A stretch of DNA of 64,000 nt from an uncultured Lutimaribacter sp. (GCA_913061505.1 CAJXSO010000007.1:20987-84986), one strand, 5' to 3'; numbered from the stretch's first letter, positions 36,940-46,177 are shown. Notes: generated from the letters alone by a model not told the origin. Program-made: numbers and translations.

Positions 36940-37716
36940 TCAGGCCGCACAGGGCCCAAGGGCGGCATCGGCAGATAGATCCAGCCGCACCAGCTGGTTT
37001 GGCGCCACCTCGGCCCAATGGGCCGAGGGGCCATCCAAAGGCTCGGAGGCAACAACCAACCCACCGCGCACAAATTGGCGCGATACATACAGGCTGGGGC
37101 AGCGGCCATCACTGGCATAGCGGTAGCAATACAGGTGGCGCCCATCGCTGAACACGCATGTCTGACGCAGCAGCGCCACAACCCCCAGCTGCCGCGCCGT
37201 TTCGTTTAGCAGCTGCAAAACCGCCTGGCAGGCCGCCTGCGGATCTGCAGCCAAGCCATGGCTGAGCAGCAGCAAAAACAACAATTCAGAATCCGTGCTG
37301 CCACGGCGCAGGGCATAAAGCGGGTCGGGCAAACGCGCCTCGAGCGCGCGGCGCATTGCTGCGAAACTGCCGGTTTGGCCATTGTGCATGAATGCCCAAT
37401 TTTCATAGGTGAAGGGGTGGCAATTGGCCTGCGACGTGCCGCCACCGGTCGAGGCGCGCACATGGGCCAAAAATAGTGGCGACACGATATGCTGGCAAAG
37501 AGACAGCAAATTGCCATCTGACCACGCGGGCAAAATATTTTTGTAAAGCCCCGGGTCGGGCCGCGTGCCATACCATGCGATGCCAAACCCATCACCGTTG
37601 ACGGTTAGTTTTGCCTCTAGTGCGGCCTTGCTTTGCATGATCAGCGAATGCGGCGGGGCGATAATGATATCTTCCAGCGCAATCGCAGGGCCCAAATAGG
37701 CGGCAAGGCGGCACAT
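36940..37716 (-). CDS. class II glutamine amidotransferase (YafJ type)
   Basis: A 258-residue Ntn-type amidotransferase. The N-terminal cysteine after Met (MCRLAAYLG) is the nucleophile; NGDGFGIAWYG and AHVRASTGG are the glutamine-binding segments, and YENWAFMHNGQTG supplies the oxyanion-hole Asn-Gly. No synthase domain is fused, so the acceptor of ammonia is unknown; the YafJ/DUG3-like subfamily may act as a gamma-glutamyl hydrolase. Its start overlaps the stop of the DUF6356 gene (TGATG). Confidence 0.88.
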   Translation of the reverse strand: MCRLAAYLGPAIALEDIIIAPPHSLIMQSKAALEAKLTVNGDGFGIAWYGTRPDPGLYKNILPAWSDGNLLSLCQHIVSPLFLAHVRASTGGGTSQANCHPFTYENWAFMHNGQTGSFAAMRRALEARLPDPLYALRRGSTDSELLFLLLLSHGLAADPQAACQAVLQLLNETARQLGVVALLRQTCVFSDGRHLYCYRYASDGRCPSLYVSRQFVRGGLVVASEPLDGPSAHWAEVAPNQLVRLDLSADAALGPCAA

Positions 37717-37928
37717 CAGCTGCGCCGCCCCAGCCGGGCATTCAACTGCCCCACCCTGCGGCTGGCGGTTTTTTCAAACAGGCAGGGAATCAGCGCATGC
37801 ACCAGCGCCGCCCCCGCCGCCAAAAACAGCTGCCCGGCAAACCAGCCGGCAAAGCGCATGTGTTGGAAATATGTTTCGTCTACCGATTGCGGATGGTCCA
37901 CAAAAACGCGCTGGAACATTCGGGGCAT
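37716..37928 (-). CDS. DUF6356 family small membrane protein
   Basis: A 70-residue protein beginning MPRMFQRVFVDHPQSVDETYFQHMRFA, then one hydrophobic segment (GWFAGQLFLAAGAALVHALIP) and a basic tail. This matches DUF6356 proteins, which are small, single-pass and of unknown function. It is translationally coupled to the amidotransferase and is divergent from the Lrp gene. Confidence 0.8.
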   Translation of the reverse strand: MPRMFQRVFVDHPQSVDETYFQHMRFAGWFAGQLFLAAGAALVHALIPCLFEKTASRRVGQLNARLGRRS

Positions 37929-38029
37929 GGGGCACCTATACCTGTTTTCTATGGTCTACACCGCAGCGCCGCAAAACAGATCCCATTTTTGATTGTGATT
38001 TTGCTAAATTTGTGGATATTTTCCCAACT

Positions 38030-38491
38030 ATGGACATAAATATCGACGAAACAGATCGCAAAATTCTGAACCATTTGCAGCAAGACGCGGCGCTTAGCCT
38101 AGATGCGCTGGCAGCTTTGGTGCATCTGTCACGCAACGCCTGCTGGCGGCGTATCAGACGGCTAGAAACCGAAGGGGTTTTAACCAAACGCGTGGCGCTG
38201 TTGAACCCGGCCGCCCTGGGGCTGGGGCTGCAAGCCATCGTGATGATCCGCACCAATGACCACAGCGCCGAATGGCTGCAGGCCTTTCGCCAAGCAGTGC
38301 GCGGCATGCCCGAAATTGTGGCCGCCCAGCGGATGACGGGCGATTTAGATTATGTGCTGCGCGTACGTTTGGCCGATGTGCCCGCCTATGACCGGTTTTA
38401 TCAGCGTCTGATTAAGAAAGTAAAAATTGCCGATGTTTCGGCCAGTTTCGTGATGGAAGATATCAAGGAAACCACCGCCTTGCCCCTATAA
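38030..38491 (+). CDS. Lrp/AsnC family transcriptional regulator
   Basis: A 153-residue regulator. The N-terminal winged helix (DETDRKILNHLQQDAALSLDALAALVHLSRNACWRRIRRLE) is followed by the RAM ligand-binding domain (VAAQRMTGDLDYVLRVRLADVPAYDRFY). Such proteins sense amino acids and form octamers. The AT-rich 100 bases upstream, shared with the divergent DUF6356 gene, are the obvious place for its operators. The aap amino-acid transporter lies just downstream on the other strand and could be a target (inference). Confidence 0.92.
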   Translation: MDINIDETDRKILNHLQQDAALSLDALAALVHLSRNACWRRIRRLETEGVLTKRVALLNPAALGLGLQAIVMIRTNDHSAEWLQAFRQAVRGMPEIVAAQRMTGDLDYVLRVRLADVPAYDRFYQRLIKKVKIADVSASFVMEDIKETTALPL

Positions 38492-38521
38492 GGGAAAAAG
38501 GCGCGCCACAGGGCGCGCCTT
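38492..38521 (-). terminator. intrinsic terminator after aapP
   Basis: AAGGCGCGCC (38498-38507) and GGCGCGCCTT (38512-38521) form a perfect 10-bp stem with a four-base loop. On the minus strand five Ts follow, so it ends the aap operon. It may also serve the lrp gene on the plus strand less efficiently. Confidence 0.8.
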
Positions 38522-38551
38522 GGTTCTGCCGCAGGGGTGGGCTGCTTGGGG

Positions 38552-39319
38552 TTAGTGGCCCAAAATCTGACTTAAGAACAGTTTTGTCCGCTCGTTTTGC
38601 GGATTGTTGAAAAACTCTTCCGGTTCGTTTTGTTCCACAATCTGGCCCGCATCCATAAAGATCACGCGGTTGGCCACCTGCCGGGCAAACCCCATTTCAT
38701 GGGTCACGCACAGCATGGTCATGCCCTCTTCGGCCAGTTCCACCATCGTATCTAGAACCTCTTTGATCATCTCGGGGTCTAGCGCCGATGTCGGCTCGTC
38801 AAACAGCATGATACGCGGGCGCATACACAGCGAGCGCGCAATCGCCACGCGCTGCTGCTGCCCACCCGACAATTGGCCGGGGTATTTATGCGCCTGATCG
38901 GGGATTTTCACCTTTTCCAGGAAATGCATCGCCGTTTCTTCGGCCTGTTTCTTTGGCACCTTACGCACCCACAGCGGTGCCAGCGTGCAGTTTTCCAAGA
39001 TGGTCAGATGCGGAAAGAGGTTAAAATGCTGAAACACCATCCCCACTTCCGAGCGGATCTTGTCGATGTTTTTCACATCCGACGACAGCACCGTGCCATC
39101 TACGGTAATGCGGCCTTTTTGATGCTCTTCCAAGGCGTTGATGCAGCGGATCAGCGTCGATTTACCCGAGCCGGATGGCCCGGCAATCACGATCCGCTCG
39201 CCGCGGTTCACGGTCAGGTTGATATCGCGCAGAACGTGAAACTGACCGTACCATTTGTTCATGTTCTCGATGGTGATGGCGATTTCGTTTGAAACGCCCA
39301 TGTGTGCCGCTTCAGCCAT
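38552..39319 (-). CDS. aapP: general L-amino acid ABC transporter, ATP-binding protein
   Basis: A 255-residue ATPase. Walker A is GPSGSGKST (47-55), the Q-loop [17 protein letters not shown] is typical of polar amino-acid importers, and the signature LSGGQQQRV and Walker [16 protein letters not shown] follow. The ATG at 39319 was chosen over a GTG three codons upstream because of its AAAGG site. It is the last gene of aapJQMP. Confidence 0.95.
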   Translation of the reverse strand: MAEAAHMGVSNEIAITIENMNKWYGQFHVLRDINLTVNRGERIVIAGPSGSGKSTLIRCINALEEHQKGRITVDGTVLSSDVKNIDKIRSEVGMVFQHFNLFPHLTILENCTLAPLWVRKVPKKQAEETAMHFLEKVKIPDQAHKYPGQLSGGQQQRVAIARSLCMRPRIMLFDEPTSALDPEMIKEVLDTMVELAEEGMTMLCVTHEMGFARQVANRVIFMDAGQIVEQNEPEEFFNNPQNERTKLFLSQILGH

Positions 39320-39334
39320 GATACACACCTTTCC

Positions 39335-40786
39335 TTAACGATGATCGCGCTGCAGCTGACGTTCCAGCCACTGCGAATATTGCGAAATGCCGTAGCAAAC
39401 GACGAAAAACAGAACCACGGCAAAGCCCCACAGTTCCCAATACACGCCGTTCCATTCGGTCGAGGCCAAAATCGGGCCGCGGATCATGCCCACCAGATCG
39501 AACATGGAAATCACCGAAACCAGCGTGGTATCTTTGAACAGGCCCACCGCCACGTTCACGATACCGGGGATCGAGATTTTCAGCGCCTGGGGCAAAATGA
39601 TCAGCCGCATGCTTTGGGCATAATCCAGGCCCAAACTATCGGCTGCCTCGTATTGGCCCGCAGGCAGCGCCGCCAACCCGCCGCGGATCACCTCGGCGAT
39701 ATAGGCCGAGCTGAACATCGTGATCATGATGATCACCCGCAAGATCAGGTCGAAATTTGTGCCCGGCGGCAGGAAATAGGCCAGCACCACATTGGCCACA
39801 AAGAGCAGCGTAATCAGTGGCACACCGCGGATAAATTCGATGAAAACCACGCAGATCCATTTGATGATCGGCATGTCCGACTGGCGCCCCAGCGCCAGCA
39901 CGATACCGATGGGCAAAGAAAGCGACACACACACAGTGCCCAGCATCATGTTCAACATGAAACCGCCCATATCGCGGCTGGGCACCTCGGGCAGGGCCAG
40001 CACGCCTTCGGCCGCGGCGGTTAGAAACCCGCCCAGATACCAAACCGCAAAGGCCGCCACCACAGCGCCCAAAAGGCCCATGGCGAAACTGGCCGCCTCG
40101 AACCGGCGAAAGGCCATGTAGCCCGCCAAAACACCGGCCAGCGCCAGCACCGGCGCCAGCACCGTGCCGCCCCAGATCAGCCAATAGCCAACAAAGGGGA
40201 ATAGCCCGGTGAGCAGCAGTAATTTGCGGCTGACCGCAATGCTGCCCCCGCGCTGCGCCGCGCCAAAGCGCGCCAGCGCCCAATAGCCCAGCCCGCCAAT
40301 CACCACAGTGGGCACGGCCAGGCCTGCGGCCCCGGCCAGCAATTCAACCACCACCAGCGTTGCAATCACCGCAGCGGTTGCCACAAACAGGCGGGGCAGT
40401 TCCTGAAACAATACCGGCGTAATCGCCACCATCAGCAGCACAAAGGCCAGCGTGGGGCGCCAATATTCTTCCACCGGGTATTTGAAACCGAACAGCAGCT
40501 GGTTCCAGCGCTCGGTCAGCACCGAAAAACACCCGCCGGTTTGGCCCTGCAGCACCTCGCGGCATTCCGCCAGCGACGAGGTTGTCCAAACGCCATTGGC
40601 CAGCCAAGGGGTAATGCCCGCAAGGATTTTGTAGATGACCACCAGCGAGATCAGCGTCATCACGGTATTGATCGGCCCGGCAAACAGGTTTTCGCGCAGC
40701 CATTTCACCACGCCCTGTTCGGTCACAGGCGGGGCCTGTTCGGGCAACATTTCCGTGCGAACGAAGGATAGATCAGATTTCGACAT
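39335..40786 (-). CDS. aapM: general L-amino acid ABC transporter, permease AapM
   Basis: A 483-residue permease, longer than usual for the family because of extra N-terminal membrane segments, as in rhizobial AapM. The EAA-type loop reads AAGQYEAADSLGLDYAQSMRLIILPQALK in pattern (about residues 378-405), and the C-terminal part is a standard HisM/GlnP-like core. It follows aapQ by one base. Confidence 0.94.
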   Translation of the reverse strand: MSKSDLSFVRTEMLPEQAPPVTEQGVVKWLRENLFAGPINTVMTLISLVVIYKILAGITPWLANGVWTTSSLAECREVLQGQTGGCFSVLTERWNQLLFGFKYPVEEYWRPTLAFVLLMVAITPVLFQELPRLFVATAAVIATLVVVELLAGAAGLAVPTVVIGGLGYWALARFGAAQRGGSIAVSRKLLLLTGLFPFVGYWLIWGGTVLAPVLALAGVLAGYMAFRRFEAASFAMGLLGAVVAAFAVWYLGGFLTAAAEGVLALPEVPSRDMGGFMLNMMLGTVCVSLSLPIGIVLALGRQSDMPIIKWICVVFIEFIRGVPLITLLFVANVVLAYFLPPGTNFDLILRVIIMITMFSSAYIAEVIRGGLAALPAGQYEAADSLGLDYAQSMRLIILPQALKISIPGIVNVAVGLFKDTTLVSVISMFDLVGMIRGPILASTEWNGVYWELWGFAVVLFFVVCYGISQYSQWLERQLQRDHR

Positions 40787-40787
40787 C

Positions 40788-42017
40788 TCAGCGCTCCTTC
40801 AGCTTTACGGCATTGTTATAGACATTCATCACCGCCGAGATGGCCAAGCTGATTGTCAGGTAAAACAGCATCAACAGCAGCACGCATTCAATGGCGCGCC
40901 CCGTTTGGTTCAGCGTGATGCCGCCCAGGGTGCCGGTGATATCCATATAGCCCACCGCAATTGCCAGCGACGAGTTCTTGGTCAGGTTCAGGTATTGCGA
41001 AATCAGCGGCGGGATGATCACCCGCAGCGCCTGTGGCAAAACCACCAAATTCATAATGCGATTGGGGCGCAGGCCCAGGGATGCGGCGGCCTCGGTCTGG
41101 CCCTTGGAAATGGCCAAGATACCGGCGCGCACGTTTTCAGCAATAAAGGCGGCTGTGTAGATCGACAGCGCAAACCACAGCGCAATCAGCGAGGCACGCG
41201 CAAAGATGCCACCCTGAAAGTTAAACCCTTTCAGCGCGGGGTATTCCCATGCCAGCCCCTGCACATAAAGCACCACCGCCAGCGGCACCAGCCACAGCGC
41301 GGCCGTGATATACCAGGTGGTTGGGCGCTGGCCTGTGGCCTCTTGGGTGCGCGCGGCCCAGCGGCCCAGGGCGCGGGCGGCCAGCCAGCTGCCCACAAGC
41401 ACAGCCAACACCACCACCCAGCCAGCGGCCCCCTGCGCAAAGCCCGTTTCAAAATAGGGCATCGGCGCGTAAAACCCGCGGCCAGTAAAGGCAAACATAT
41501 CCCCCACCATCGATGCGGTGGCATTCGCGCCGCGGAAATCGCGGGGCTGGGGCAGAACGGCGGTAAACACCGCCATGATGATCAAGATCCAGATCAGCAC
41601 CGGCACATTGCGGAAGATTTCCACATAAACCGACATCAACGTGCGGATCAGCCAGTTGCGCGACAGGCGCAGCACGCCCACCACAACACCAATAACCGTG
41701 GCCATGGCACAGCCCAAGACAGCCACCAAAAGCGTGTTCAACACGCCCACAATAGCGGCGGTGAAATGGGTGGATTGGCTGCTGTATTCTATCAAACGCT
41801 GGTTGATGTCATATCCGGCAGGTTCGCCCAAAAACTGGTACGAAATATTCAGGCCGGCGGCCTGCAAATTGTTGATCAGGTTACTGATTAAATAGCCCAG
41901 CAGCAGCATTATGCCGATCAAGGCGATCACCTGAAAGGTATACGAGCGGTAGCGAGTGTCGTTGATAAGCTGGGAAAGCTTGAACGACTCCGCCGGCGGG
42001 TCGGAATACGTCGCCAT
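40788..42017 (-). CDS. aapQ: general L-amino acid ABC transporter, permease AapQ
   Basis: A 409-residue inner-membrane permease with an extended N-terminus. The coupling loop SKGQTEAAASLGLRPNRIM is followed by LVVLPQALRVIIPP. With AapM it forms the membrane channel for a broad range of L-amino acids. It is separated from aapJ by 132 bases that contain a strong hairpin. Confidence 0.94.
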   Translation of the reverse strand: MATYSDPPAESFKLSQLINDTRYRSYTFQVIALIGIMLLLGYLISNLINNLQAAGLNISYQFLGEPAGYDINQRLIEYSSQSTHFTAAIVGVLNTLLVAVLGCAMATVIGVVVGVLRLSRNWLIRTLMSVYVEIFRNVPVLIWILIIMAVFTAVLPQPRDFRGANATASMVGDMFAFTGRGFYAPMPYFETGFAQGAAGWVVVLAVLVGSWLAARALGRWAARTQEATGQRPTTWYITAALWLVPLAVVLYVQGLAWEYPALKGFNFQGGIFARASLIALWFALSIYTAAFIAENVRAGILAISKGQTEAAASLGLRPNRIMNLVVLPQALRVIIPPLISQYLNLTKNSSLAIAVGYMDITGTLGGITLNQTGRAIECVLLLMLFYLTISLAISAVMNVYNNAVKLKER

Positions 42018-42108
42018 TATTAAGGTTCCCTTATGTCCGTTTTATTGGGCCGGGCGGTTTTAGCACCGCTCTGTTGGCCGTATCGGAACTTATGCTTTGG
42101 CAAGATAA

Positions 42109-42139
42109 AGAAAGGGCGCGGATTGCCCGCGCCCTTTCT
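42109..42139 (-). terminator. attenuating hairpin between aapJ and aapQ
   Basis: AGAAAGGGCGCG (42109-42120) and CGCGCCCTTTCT (42128-42139) form a perfect 12-bp stem with a seven-base loop. On the minus strand TTATCTT follows. Placed after the binding-protein gene of an ABC operon, it probably gives partial termination or 3'-end protection, so that AapJ is made in excess. Confidence 0.75.
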
Positions 42140-42149
42140 GGGTAACGTC

Positions 42150-43166
42150 TTAGCGGAACGGGGGCGAGTACAGCAGGCCGCCGTTTGTCCACTGTGCGTT
42201 CAAGCCACGCGACAGGCCAATCGGGGTGTTCTCGCCGATGTTACGCTCGAACAGCTCGCCGTAGTTGCCCACCGATTTGATGGCGCGGCGTGCCCAGTCT
42301 TTGTCCAGGCCCAGCATTTCGCCCAGCGTGCCTTCGGTGCCCAACAGACGGTTGATTTCCGGGTTGTTGGTGCCGCCAGCCATTTCATCGACATTGGCCG
42401 AGGTCACGCCCAGCTCTTCTGCAGCGATCAGCGCGTTCAATGTCCAGCGCACGATATCACCCCAGTCGTTGTCGCCATGGCGCACAAGCGGGCCCAGCGG
42501 CTCTTTCGAGATGATTTCGGGCAGAACCACGTGATCTTGCGGGTTTTCAAAGGCAGCGCGGGTTGCGGCCAGGCCCGATGCGTCGGTGGTGTAGACGTCG
42601 CATGCGCCTTCCAGATACAGCGGCTGCGCTTCGGCGTTGGTTTCAATCGGAACCGGCTCGTAGCTGATGTTGTTGGCGCGGAAGAAATCGGCCAGGTTCA
42701 GCTCGGTCGTGGTGCCGGTTTGGATACACACGGTGGCGCCATCCAGTTCCTTGGCCGAGCTTACGCCCAGCGACTTGGGAACCATAAAGCCCTGACCATC
42801 GTAATAGTTGACGCCCAGGAAATCGAATTTCAGGTCAACGTCACGCGAGAAGGTCCAGGTGGTGTTACGTGCCAGCACGTCGATCTCACCCGAGGCCAAA
42901 GCGGTAAAGCGGGTTTTGCCGGTGGTGGGCACAAATTCTACGGCGGCAGCGTCGCCCAGCACAGCAGCGGCGATGGCGCGGCATACGCCTACATCAAAGC
43001 CATCCCAGTTGCCGTTTGCATCTGGTGCAGCAAAGCCCACCAGACCGGTGGTTACGCCACAGTTCAGCTTGCCGCGTGCCTTGACATCGTCAAGCGTTGC
43101 TGCTGCTGCGGCACCGGCTGCTAGGCCAGCAACGGTCAGCGCGCCAAGAAATACGGTTTTTTTCAT
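42150..43166 (-). CDS. aapJ: general L-amino acid ABC transporter, substrate-binding protein
   Basis: A 338-residue periplasmic protein with a signal peptide cut at about residue 23 (AAA-ATLDD). The mature N-terminus KARGKLNCGVTTGLVGFA and the segment NGNWDGFDVGVCRAIAAAVLG are typical of AapJ/BztA. The start at 43166 has AGGAAGAGG upstream. It is the first gene of aapJQMP, an importer of many L-amino acids studied in rhizobia and Rhodobacter (Bzt). Two hairpins lie in its leader. Confidence 0.95.
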   Translation of the reverse strand: MKKTVFLGALTVAGLAAGAAAAATLDDVKARGKLNCGVTTGLVGFAAPDANGNWDGFDVGVCRAIAAAVLGDAAAVEFVPTTGKTRFTALASGEIDVLARNTTWTFSRDVDLKFDFLGVNYYDGQGFMVPKSLGVSSAKELDGATVCIQTGTTTELNLADFFRANNISYEPVPIETNAEAQPLYLEGACDVYTTDASGLAATRAAFENPQDHVVLPEIISKEPLGPLVRHGDNDWGDIVRWTLNALIAAEELGVTSANVDEMAGGTNNPEINRLLGTEGTLGEMLGLDKDWARRAIKSVGNYGELFERNIGENTPIGLSRGLNAQWTNGGLLYSPPFR

Positions 43167-43186
43167 GTTTACCTCTTCCTGATTAT

Positions 43187-43236
43187 CCACCCCTTACCCG
43201 GGGTGGTTGGTGCGGCCTCGGACCAAAGCGCCGAGG
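43187..43236 (-). promoter_or_regulatory. two hairpins in the aapJ leader
   Basis: Hairpin 1: CCTCGG (43216-43221) pairs with CCGAGG (43231-43236), loop 9. Hairpin 2: CCACCCC (43187-43193) pairs with GGGGTGG (43200-43206), loop 6. Both are perfect and lie 20-70 bases before the aapJ start, just upstream of the ribosome binding site. No known riboswitch was recognised. Confidence 0.45.
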
Positions 43237-43370
43237 GCGAAATAAGGCAGGGGTTTCCCTGACAATGGGCAAACATTGGCGGGATTCACACACAAAGGTC
43301 AAGTAAAGGTTCCGCGAAACACACGTATTTCTACCGCATTCCCTTAGGGAAAGCCCGCTGCATTGGCAGA

Positions 43371-44084
43371 TTAGCTTAACAAAGCAAGATCAAACACACG
43401 CTTGGCGTGCAAAAATTCTTGCCGCTTCACCTCGGCCAGCTCTTCGGCCTCGTCGTCGCGGCCCCATTGTTCGGCCTGCCAAGTCTCGTCTATCCGCGAC
43501 AAAGACCAGCCTTGACCCGCATCAATATGGCCCTGCGCCACCGCCAGCCCAATGATCAACGAGCCGGAAATGCCCACCAGATCGTGAAAGCCTGTCAGCT
43601 GATAGGGCGTCATGGCATGCACCTGGGCATAGAGCGGCTGCAGCGCGGCCCTGTCTTGGGCCACATGCATCACACCATGCCCCACCTGCAGACGCGCGCC
43701 AAATTCGGCGGCGGCCCAATCTAGCAGCGGATCCCATGCCTGCGCCTGGCGCATAATCAGCTCTTGCGGGGCGGTGGCGCGATAGCACAGCAAATCGGTG
43801 CCCCCATAGGCGGCAATCATATCGGCAACTTCGGCAAATTGCGGCGCCACCTTATCCAGCGCTGCATTGGCCGAGCGGGTAAAGGGCATGGTTTGGGGGT
43901 TTACCTCGCCCTCTTGCGCGGCCCATTCTGCGGCAATCGCCTGGGCGAAATCGGCACTGGGCACCACCAGCAGGGTTTTGGCAGGGGTTTTCACCGGCCG
44001 CCCATCCAGCTGCACGCTATACCCGCCTTGGGCCGGCACCACCTGCACCTCTTTCCAAAAGCGTTTTGCTTTCCAACCGCTCAT
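43371..44084 (-). CDS. ATP12 family chaperone
   Basis: A 237-residue protein of the ATP12 family, which in mitochondria helps assemble the F1-ATPase alpha subunit and is found in alphaproteobacteria. It begins KAKRFWKEVQVVPAQGGYSVQLDGRPVKTPAK, and the middle has GGTDLLCYRA and DPLLDWAAAEFG as in ATP12. The ATG at 44084 lies one base after the upstream HAD stop, suggesting coupling. It ends a minus-strand run from rarA. Confidence 0.92.
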   Translation of the reverse strand: MSGWKAKRFWKEVQVVPAQGGYSVQLDGRPVKTPAKTLLVVPSADFAQAIAAEWAAQEGEVNPQTMPFTRSANAALDKVAPQFAEVADMIAAYGGTDLLCYRATAPQELIMRQAQAWDPLLDWAAAEFGARLQVGHGVMHVAQDRAALQPLYAQVHAMTPYQLTGFHDLVGISGSLIIGLAVAQGHIDAGQGWSLSRIDETWQAEQWGRDDEAEELAEVKRQEFLHAKRVFDLALLS

Positions 44085-44085
44085 G

Positions 44086-44763
44086 TCACTTGCTCCAGAT
44101 TTGATCCAGTAGCGGGGGCAATTCTGCGAAATCACTGATCAGATGGTTGGCCGCCCCCAGGGCCTGCAGCGGGTGATAGCCCCAGCTGACGCCAATGGCG
44201 CGCGCCCCCGCCGCCTGCGCCATATCCATATCAAACGAGGTATCGCCCACAACCACCGTATCCTGCGGGCCCACCCCGGTTTCGGCCATCGCCTGCAGCA
44301 CCATCGATGGGTGCGGCTTTGAGGGGTGATGATCGGCCACCTGGGTGGTGACAAAAAATGCCCGCAGGTCATGGCTGTCAAACAGCGCATCCAGCCCGCG
44401 GCGCGATTTACCGGTGGCCACGCCCAAGAGCACATTGGGCTGTTGCGCCAGCTGTTCCAACACCGCGCGCGCACCAGGATAAAGCGGCGACGAGGCCGCG
44501 CCCTTGGCCGCGCGCAGGGCCACGTAGCTGTCTTTATAGGCCTGCACCATCTGCGCATGGCAGGCGGCATCGCCACCGGGCCACAACCGCTGCATCGCCG
44601 CCTGTAGCGACAGGCCAACAATGCCCAAAACCGCCGCGCGCGCGGGCGCATCCTGGCCCACAGCCTGAAACGCCGCCGCCATCGAGGCCACGATATCGCC
44701 TTGGCTGTCTACCAAAGTGCCATCGACATCAAACAGCACCAAACGCAGGGCATGGCTGCTCAT
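44086..44763 (-). CDS. HAD-superfamily phosphatase (Gph-like)
   Basis: A 225-residue hydrolase. Motif I is FDVDGTLVD with the nucleophile D12 and D14, the motif II/III region has the lysine of ATGKSRRGLDAL, and motif IV is VVGDTSFDMDMAQAAGA. The cap (about residues 20-90) is alpha-helical as in phosphoglycolate phosphatase. The natural substrate is unproven. It overlaps rluC by four bases and lies one base before the ATP12 gene. Confidence 0.88.
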   Translation of the reverse strand: MSSHALRLVLFDVDGTLVDSQGDIVASMAAAFQAVGQDAPARAAVLGIVGLSLQAAMQRLWPGGDAACHAQMVQAYKDSYVALRAAKGAASSPLYPGARAVLEQLAQQPNVLLGVATGKSRRGLDALFDSHDLRAFFVTTQVADHHPSKPHPSMVLQAMAETGVGPQDTVVVGDTSFDMDMAQAAGARAIGVSWGYHPLQALGAANHLISDFAELPPLLDQIWSK

Positions 44764-45803
44764 CTTAGCTGCTCGAACGGGTCTTCGGCGGCCAGATCTT
44801 CGGCCCAGCCAAACGTATCCCAGCTATGCGCCATATGGTCAGGCAGGGGGGCGGTGACGGTAATAACCTTGCGGGTGATCGGGTGCTCGAAACGCATCAT
44901 CCGCGCATGCAGGTGCAGCTTTTTCGAGATAATCCCGCCCAATTGCGCGCCCCAGCCATCGCCCAGGTTTTCCTGCCCCGAGCCGCCATATTTGCCGTCG
45001 CCCACAATCGGGTGGCCGATTTCCGCCATATGGGCGCGCAGCTGGTGGGTGCGCCCGGTCAGCGGCTCCATCGCCACCCACGAGGCCCGCCCCCCCACGC
45101 GATACAGCGTGGCATAAAGCGTATGCGCGCGCTTGGCGCCGGGGGTGGCATCGATATCGCGGGGGTGAATGGCGATCATCTTTTCGCCCTCGCCCTTGGC
45201 ACCACGGCCTGCGGCCTTGACCAGCCCATATTTGATTTCACCCAAATAGGGGGTGGGCACCCCGGCCACCAAGGCCCAATAGATCTTGCGCGTTTCCTTA
45301 TGCCGCATCGCCGCGGTCAGCCCCTGTGCGGCCAGCCGGTTACGCGCCAGCAGCAAAACGCCCGATGTGTCTTTATCCAGCCGGTGCACCAGGCGCGGCT
45401 TTTCGTCTAAACCGAATTTCAGCGCCTCGGACAGCCCATCGACATGGCGGTTTTGGCCACTGCCCCCTTGGGTGGGCAGGCCGGCAGGCTTGTTTATGGC
45501 AATCACGTCATCGTCGCGGTAAATCACCGCGGCTTGCATCATTTTCACGTCAGCTGCCGGAATTTTAGCCGCCTGTGCAGGCACGGGCGCGGCGCCCATC
45601 GGAATGGGCGGAATGCGCACTTGCTGGCCCGCCTGCACCCGCGTGGCGGCCTTTGCCCGCCCGCCATCAACGCGCAACTCGCCCTTGCGGCACCACTTTT
45701 CCACCATGCCTTGGGTGACATTGGGAAACTGGCGGCGCAGCCAGCGATCGAGGCGCTGATCGCTATCGTCAGCAGCCACTTCGATTGTTTGAACCCGGCT
45801 CAT
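44760..45803 (-). CDS. rluC: 23S rRNA pseudouridine synthase, RluC type
   Basis: A 347-residue enzyme with an N-terminal S4 RNA-binding domain (QRLDRWLRRQFPNVTQGMVEKWCRKGELRVDG) and an RluA-type catalytic domain. The catalytic aspartate is in HRLDKDTSGVLLLARN, and the RTHQLRAHMAEIGHPIVGD motif follows. It should modify 23S rRNA; the exact positions (955/2504/2580 in E. coli RluC) are by analogy. It overlaps both neighbours by four bases. Confidence 0.92.
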   Translation of the reverse strand: MSRVQTIEVAADDSDQRLDRWLRRQFPNVTQGMVEKWCRKGELRVDGGRAKAATRVQAGQQVRIPPIPMGAAPVPAQAAKIPAADVKMMQAAVIYRDDDVIAINKPAGLPTQGGSGQNRHVDGLSEALKFGLDEKPRLVHRLDKDTSGVLLLARNRLAAQGLTAAMRHKETRKIYWALVAGVPTPYLGEIKYGLVKAAGRGAKGEGEKMIAIHPRDIDATPGAKRAHTLYATLYRVGGRASWVAMEPLTGRTHQLRAHMAEIGHPIVGDGKYGGSGQENLGDGWGAQLGGIISKKLHLHARMMRFEHPITRKVITVTAPLPDHMAHSWDTFGWAEDLAAEDPFEQLR

Positions 45804-46177
45804 TGAAAGACGCCCCGCGTGATGAACATGGCCAAGATAATGGCCCCCAAAGACAGCAACACCGATGCCAGCACATAAAACAAGGCCAGCCCATGCTGGC
45901 CGCGCTCGAATATCGCCATTGTATCCAGCGAAAAGGCCGAAAACGTGGTAAAGCCCCCCAGAACGCCCGTCATCAAAAAAGGCGCAAGGCGGGTGGCGTC
46001 TTTATGCGCCAAGCTGACCACCAGCACCCCCATCAGGAACGAGCCCAGCACATTCACCGCCAAAGTGCCCCATGGGAAGCCCAGCCCCATAACGCGGGTT
46101 GCCGCCACCCCTACCAGATAGCGGCCCGAGGCCCCAATTGCGCCCCCAAGCGCCACTTGCATCAATGTCGTCATCAT
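45800..46177 (-). CDS. crcB: fluoride efflux channel CrcB/Fluc
   Basis: A 125-residue four-helix membrane protein. The signature GGAIGASGRYL, NVLGSFLMG and TGVLGGFTTFSAFS is that of Fluc fluoride channels, which protect the cell from fluoride. Two ATGs stand side by side (46177, 46174); the ribosome binding site is weak. There is no room for a fluoride riboswitch in the 31 bases after rarA. It overlaps rluC by four bases. Confidence 0.93.
   Translation of the reverse strand: MMTTLMQVALGGAIGASGRYLVGVAATRVMGLGFPWGTLAVNVLGSFLMGVLVVSLAHKDATRLAPFLMTGVLGGFTTFSAFSLDTMAIFERGQHGLALFYVLASVLLSLGAIILAMFITRGVFQ

Noticed and set aside
43339..43351. TTCCC-TTA-GGGAA palindrome upstream of aapJ as an operator or terminator
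   Set aside because: The stem is only five pairs, it has no T-run, and it matches no known site; it is too weak to call.
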